A stretch of DNA of 17,490 bases, taken from contig MGSU01000014.1 in NCBI GenBank assembly GCA_001799195.1, forward strand, positions 1 to 17,490, in the 5' to 3' direction. Positions within the stretch are counted from its first letter, which is position 1. Each line of letters begins with the position of its first letter. Source of the stretch: Deltaproteobacteria bacterium RIFOXYA12_FULL_61_11 (GTDB taxonomy: Bacteria; Bdellovibrionota_F; JAHFAK01; YA12-FULL-61-11). The notes below the pieces were generated by a model. The model made no database searches. It worked only from the letters and a program-made list of their open reading frames with translations, and was not told the DNA's origin. Of the stretch, positions 14,627 through 17,490 are shown one piece after another. A program made the position numbers and the translations under genes.

Positions 14627-17368
14627 ATGCGCCGTCCAGAGGACGAGACCTTCCAGGCCAATGCTGACTATCTCGAAGCCCAGGAAGCCCGTTTCCACGA
14701 GGACCCCACCTCCCTGAGTCCTGAGTGGAGACGTTTCTTCGAGGGTGTTGCCTTCGCCACCGGCAAGGGGCTCGATCGAGCGGCCTTGCGTTGCGAGGGA
14801 GCGGTCATGGATCTCGTCAATGCCTACAGGAGCCACGGACACCTCGTTGCCCGGACGAACCCGGTGCGGCCGAGACGCAAGCATGACGTAGCCCTGGACC
14901 CTTCTGATTTCGGTCTGACCGAGGACGCGCTCGATCGACTGTACACGACCGGCGAGGAGGTCCAACTCGGTCCGGCGACCTTGCGAGCCATCCTCGCGCA
15001 CCTCAAAGCAGTGTACTGTGGGCCTGTCGGCATCGAGTACACCCATCTACCCGACACCTCGATACGGCGTTGGCTCGAGCGGCGGCTCGAAGGCCCCGAT
15101 GGACTAGGTTCGCCGGACCCTTCCCAACGCGCCCACCTGTTGGCCAAACTCGTCCAAGCGGTGGCCTTCGAACGCTTCCTCGATCTCAAGTACGTCGGAC
15201 AGAAACGGTTTTCCCTGCAGGGAGCCGAGAGTTTCATCCCGGCCTTCGATGCTCTGCTCAGAACCGCTGCAAACCTCGGGGTGGCCGAGGTCGTGGTCGG
15301 TATGGCCCACCGAGGCCGGCTCAATTTCCTGTGCAACATCCTCGGCAAACCCTTCGAGGACGTCTTCTCGGAGTTCGAGGGGTACTGTGCTGGGGAGGTC
15401 TTCGACGACGAGGAGGGGGACGTCAAGTACCACAAGGGCCATTCCGCGGATATCACGTTCGTCCCAGGTAGGAACCTGCACCTGACCCTTCTCGCGAACC
15501 CCTCGCACCTCGAGGCGATCAATCCGGTGATCCTCGGCAAGAGCCGCGCGAAATGTTACCAGGAATACGGCGGAGCTACCGCCAAGCTCCTCCCGGTCCT
15601 GGTCCATGGGGACGCCGCTATCGCCGGCCAAGGCGTCAACTACGAGCTCGCCAATCTCTCCAGGGTGCGCGGCTACACCACCGGCGGAACCATCCACCTC
15701 GTCCTGAACAACCAGATCGGCTTCACCACCAACTACGAGGAGACTCGCTCCAGCCTCTACTGCACCGACCTCGCGAAAATGATCCAGGCGCCGGTTTTTC
15801 ACGTCAACGGAGACGATCCCGAGGCCGTCTGTTCGGTCTTCTCCCTCGCCGTGGAGCTGCGCCAGCGCTTCCACACCGAGGTTTTCATCGACCTCCTGTC
15901 CTATCGCCGCCACGGGCACAACGAAGGCGACGAACCCCGTTTCACCCAGCCGCTCTTGTACCAGAGGATCGACGCCCATCCCGACGTGCTCGAACTCTAT
16001 CGCCAACGGCTGCTTCAGCGCGGGGACCACTCCGAAGAGACGCTTCGCGCACTGCTCGAAGAATACCGCTCCACGCTCCAGACCAGGCTCGAATTCACCC
16101 GCGCGGAGAAATCGCGGCCGAGCCCGGATTGGCTCACGGGTGTTTGGAGTCACCTGCGCCGGGCCACTGCCGTGGATTTCGAACAAAGTCCCGTTACCGG
16201 AGTCCCTGCCGAACGTTTGCAACGGGCAGCCCGAGCCCTGGTCGAACTGCCGGGAGGGTTCAACGCCCACCCCAAGCTCGTGCGCCTGCTCGAGCAACGC
16301 CGCACCATGCTCTTCGACCAGCAACAGGTCGACTGGGGCTTGGCCGAGCAACTCGCCTACGGCACCCTGCTCCTCGACGGCCACGGAGTGCGGCTCTCGG
16401 GCCAGGACTCCCGTCGGGGCACCTTCGCGCACCGCCACGCGGTCTTCTTCGACCAGTCGAACGAGAAAGAGTACCTCCCCTTGCAGAGTCTCGCGGCCGG
16501 CAAACGCGGTTTTCACATCTACAACTCGATCCTGTCCGAATACGCGGTGCTCGGCTTCGAGTACGGTTATGCCTATGCCTCTCCCGAAGAATTGGTCCTC
16601 TGGGAGGCGCAATTCGGCGACTTCAGCAATGGAGCGCAGGTCATCCTCGATCAGTTCCTCGCCTCGGCCGAGGTCAAATGGCGGCGCCAATGCGGCCTGG
16701 TGCTGCTCCTGCCGCACGGGTACGAAGGACAGGGTCCCGAACATTCCAGCGCTCGACCCGAGCGCTTCCTGCAAGTGGCCTGCTGCGCCAACCTCGTCCT
16801 CGCCCAACCGACGACCCCCTCCAATCTCTTCCATCTGTTGCGCCGTCAATTGGCGTGGCCTTTCCGGAAACCCCTGGTGGTCTTCACCGGCAAGAGTCTG
16901 CTCCGACACCCCGAGGTGCGCTCCCCGCTCGCGGAACTCGAGCAAGGCCGTTTCAGGGAACTGCTCCTCGACGAAGAAGCACGCCTCGGCAAGGCCTCTG
17001 TGGTGGTCCTGTGCAGCGGTAAGATCTACTTCGACCTCCTGAGGGAACGGCACAGAAGTGGACGTGAGGAGCTCGCCCTCTGCCGTTTGGAGCAGCTCCA
17101 TCCTCTGCCGTTCTCCCAACTCGAAGCCTTGCGCAGACGCTGTCCTCGGGCAACAACCTGGCTCTGGGTACAGGACGAGCCTGCCAACATGGGAGCCTGG
17201 AACTACCTCCAACGTGCCCTGCCCGACTGGCCGTTGCAAAAAATTTCCCGACCCGAACGGGCCAGCCCCGCGACCGGTTTGCCCGGTCGCCACGAGCAGG
17301 AACAGCGCGCCATCCTCGACCAAACCATCAACTACGGGATCGATGGGTCCCAGCGAGGTACGACATGA
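14627..17368 (+). CDS. sucA: 2-oxoglutarate dehydrogenase E1 component
   Basis: 913 residues. The thiamine-diphosphate decarboxylase of the TCA cycle converts 2-oxoglutarate to succinyl-CoA together with E2 (next gene) and E3. Blocks in order: the E2-binding-like N-terminus (NADYLEAQEARFHEDP, 12-27), VGIEYTH (134-140), MAHRGRLN (226-233), the GDAAIAGQG ThDP/metal block (328-336), LVLNNQIGFTTN (358-369), YRRHGHNEGDEPRFTQP (426-442), then SRRGTFAHRHAVFFDQ (about 596-611), NSILSEYAVLGFEYGYA (about 632-648) and YEGQGPEHSSARPERFLQ (about 700-717). All core motifs are intact. The region after the first 45 residues is shorter than in E. coli (933 residues). GGAGG is about 6 bp before the ATG. Its TGA overlaps the sucB ATG by 4 bp. 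Confidence 0.97.
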   Translation: MRRPEDETFQANADYLEAQEARFHEDPTSLSPEWRRFFEGVAFATGKGLDRAALRCEGAVMDLVNAYRSHGHLVARTNPVRPRRKHDVALDPSDFGLTEDALDRLYTTGEEVQLGPATLRAILAHLKAVYCGPVGIEYTHLPDTSIRRWLERRLEGPDGLGSPDPSQRAHLLAKLVQAVAFERFLDLKYVGQKRFSLQGAESFIPAFDALLRTAANLGVAEVVVGMAHRGRLNFLCNILGKPFEDVFSEFEGYCAGEVFDDEEGDVKYHKGHSADITFVPGRNLHLTLLANPSHLEAINPVILGKSRAKCYQEYGGATAKLLPVLVHGDAAIAGQGVNYELANLSRVRGYTTGGTIHLVLNNQIGFTTNYEETRSSLYCTDLAKMIQAPVFHVNGDDPEAVCSVFSLAVELRQRFHTEVFIDLLSYRRHGHNEGDEPRFTQPLLYQRIDAHPDVLELYRQRLLQRGDHSEETLRALLEEYRSTLQTRLEFTRAEKSRPSPDWLTGVWSHLRRATAVDFEQSPVTGVPAERLQRAARALVELPGGFNAHPKLVRLLEQRRTMLFDQQQVDWGLAEQLAYGTLLLDGHGVRLSGQDSRRGTFAHRHAVFFDQSNEKEYLPLQSLAAGKRGFHIYNSILSEYAVLGFEYGYAYASPEELVLWEAQFGDFSNGAQVILDQFLASAEVKWRRQCGLVLLLPHGYEGQGPEHSSARPERFLQVACCANLVLAQPTTPSNLFHLLRRQLAWPFRKPLVVFTGKSLLRHPEVRSPLAELEQGRFRELLLDEEARLGKASVVVLCSGKIYFDLLRERHRSGREELALCRLEQLHPLPFSQLEALRRRCPRATTWLWVQDEPANMGAWNYLQRALPDWPLQKISRPERASPATGLPGRHEQEQRAILDQTINYGIDGSQRGTT

Positions 17369-17490
17369 GTACGGCGATCGAACTCGTGGTTCCGAAGATT
17401 GGGGAATCGGTCCAGGAGGCCAGAGTGGTGGCTTGGCTCGAGGACGAGGGCAGCTTCGTCGCGCTTGATGCCCCCCTGGTCGAACTCGAA
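17365..17490 (+). CDS. sucB: 2-oxoglutarate dehydrogenase E2 (dihydrolipoamide succinyltransferase), 3'-truncated by the window edge
   Basis: The first 42 codons only. IELVVPKIGESVQEARVVAW, then DAPLVELE, is the start of a lipoyl domain of the E2 succinyltransferase type. The lipoylated lysine normally sits in the TDK that follows VELE, just beyond the window. The start overlaps the sucA stop (ATGA at 17365-17368) and has GAGG about 6 bp upstream, so E1 and E2 are translationally coupled. The rest of the gene, and any lpd (E3), lie downstream of the window. Confidence 0.93.
   Translation, partial: MSTAIELVVPKIGESVQEARVVAWLEDEGSFVALDAPLVELE

Noticed and set aside
15104-17323. Minus-strand open frame of 739 codons opposite sucA
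   Set aside because: It lies wholly inside the conserved E1 gene, has no recognisable domain, and long antisense frames are expected in high-GC coding DNA.

Overview
The window is a gene-dense bacterial segment of high GC (one sampled line in sucA is 38/60 GC; one sampled line in the lipoprotein gene at 11504-13405 is lower, 31/60). No rRNA, tRNA, CRISPR array, insertion sequence or phage gene was seen. An AgmX/PglI C-terminal-domain protein with a small periplasmic partner, several lipoproteins and exported proteins, and a MoxR ATPase point to a Gram-negative with a complex envelope. A deltaproteobacterial or Myxococcota-like lineage is my best guess, by inference only. Promoters were found by eye as -35/-10 pairs and are tentative.

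Layout. (1) 1-713: the 3' part of asnA (ammonia-dependent asparagine synthetase), cut by the window edge. (2) 753-4483, minus strand: a compact operon of a TetR-type repressor, a membrane-fusion protein, an FtsX/MacB-type permease and an ABC ATPase, in DevB-DevC-DevA-like order. Two junctions are ATGA overlaps. A near-consensus promoter and an inverted repeat over the expected transcription start suggest autorepression. (3) 4586-5647, minus: an exported, cysteine-containing membrane protein of unknown function. (4) 5844-7464, plus: a MoxR AAA+ ATPase followed 5 bp later by a deoxynucleoside kinase. (5) 7580-11175, minus: four exported or membrane proteins in a row. These are an unknown exported protein, a coiled-coil lipoprotein, an 86-residue periplasmic protein and a single-pass TonB-like AgmX/PglI-domain protein. 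This is the best candidate for an undescribed envelope machine. (6) 11504-13405, plus: a large putative surface lipoprotein with an ALPxS pentad repeat tract and Ig-like domains, of visibly lower GC. (7) 13579-17490, plus: trxB of the plant/fungal-like sequence type, then sucA (2-oxoglutarate dehydrogenase E1), then the start of sucB (E2), apparently one transcription unit.

How they work together. Core metabolism lies at both ends (asparagine synthesis; TCA-cycle oxoglutarate dehydrogenase with a thiol-redox gene). The middle is mostly envelope biology: a tripartite ABC exporter, an AgmX-type trans-envelope assembly and a displayed lipoprotein. The MoxR-kinase pair stands apart; none of MoxR's usual client genes (DUF58, VWA) is beside it.
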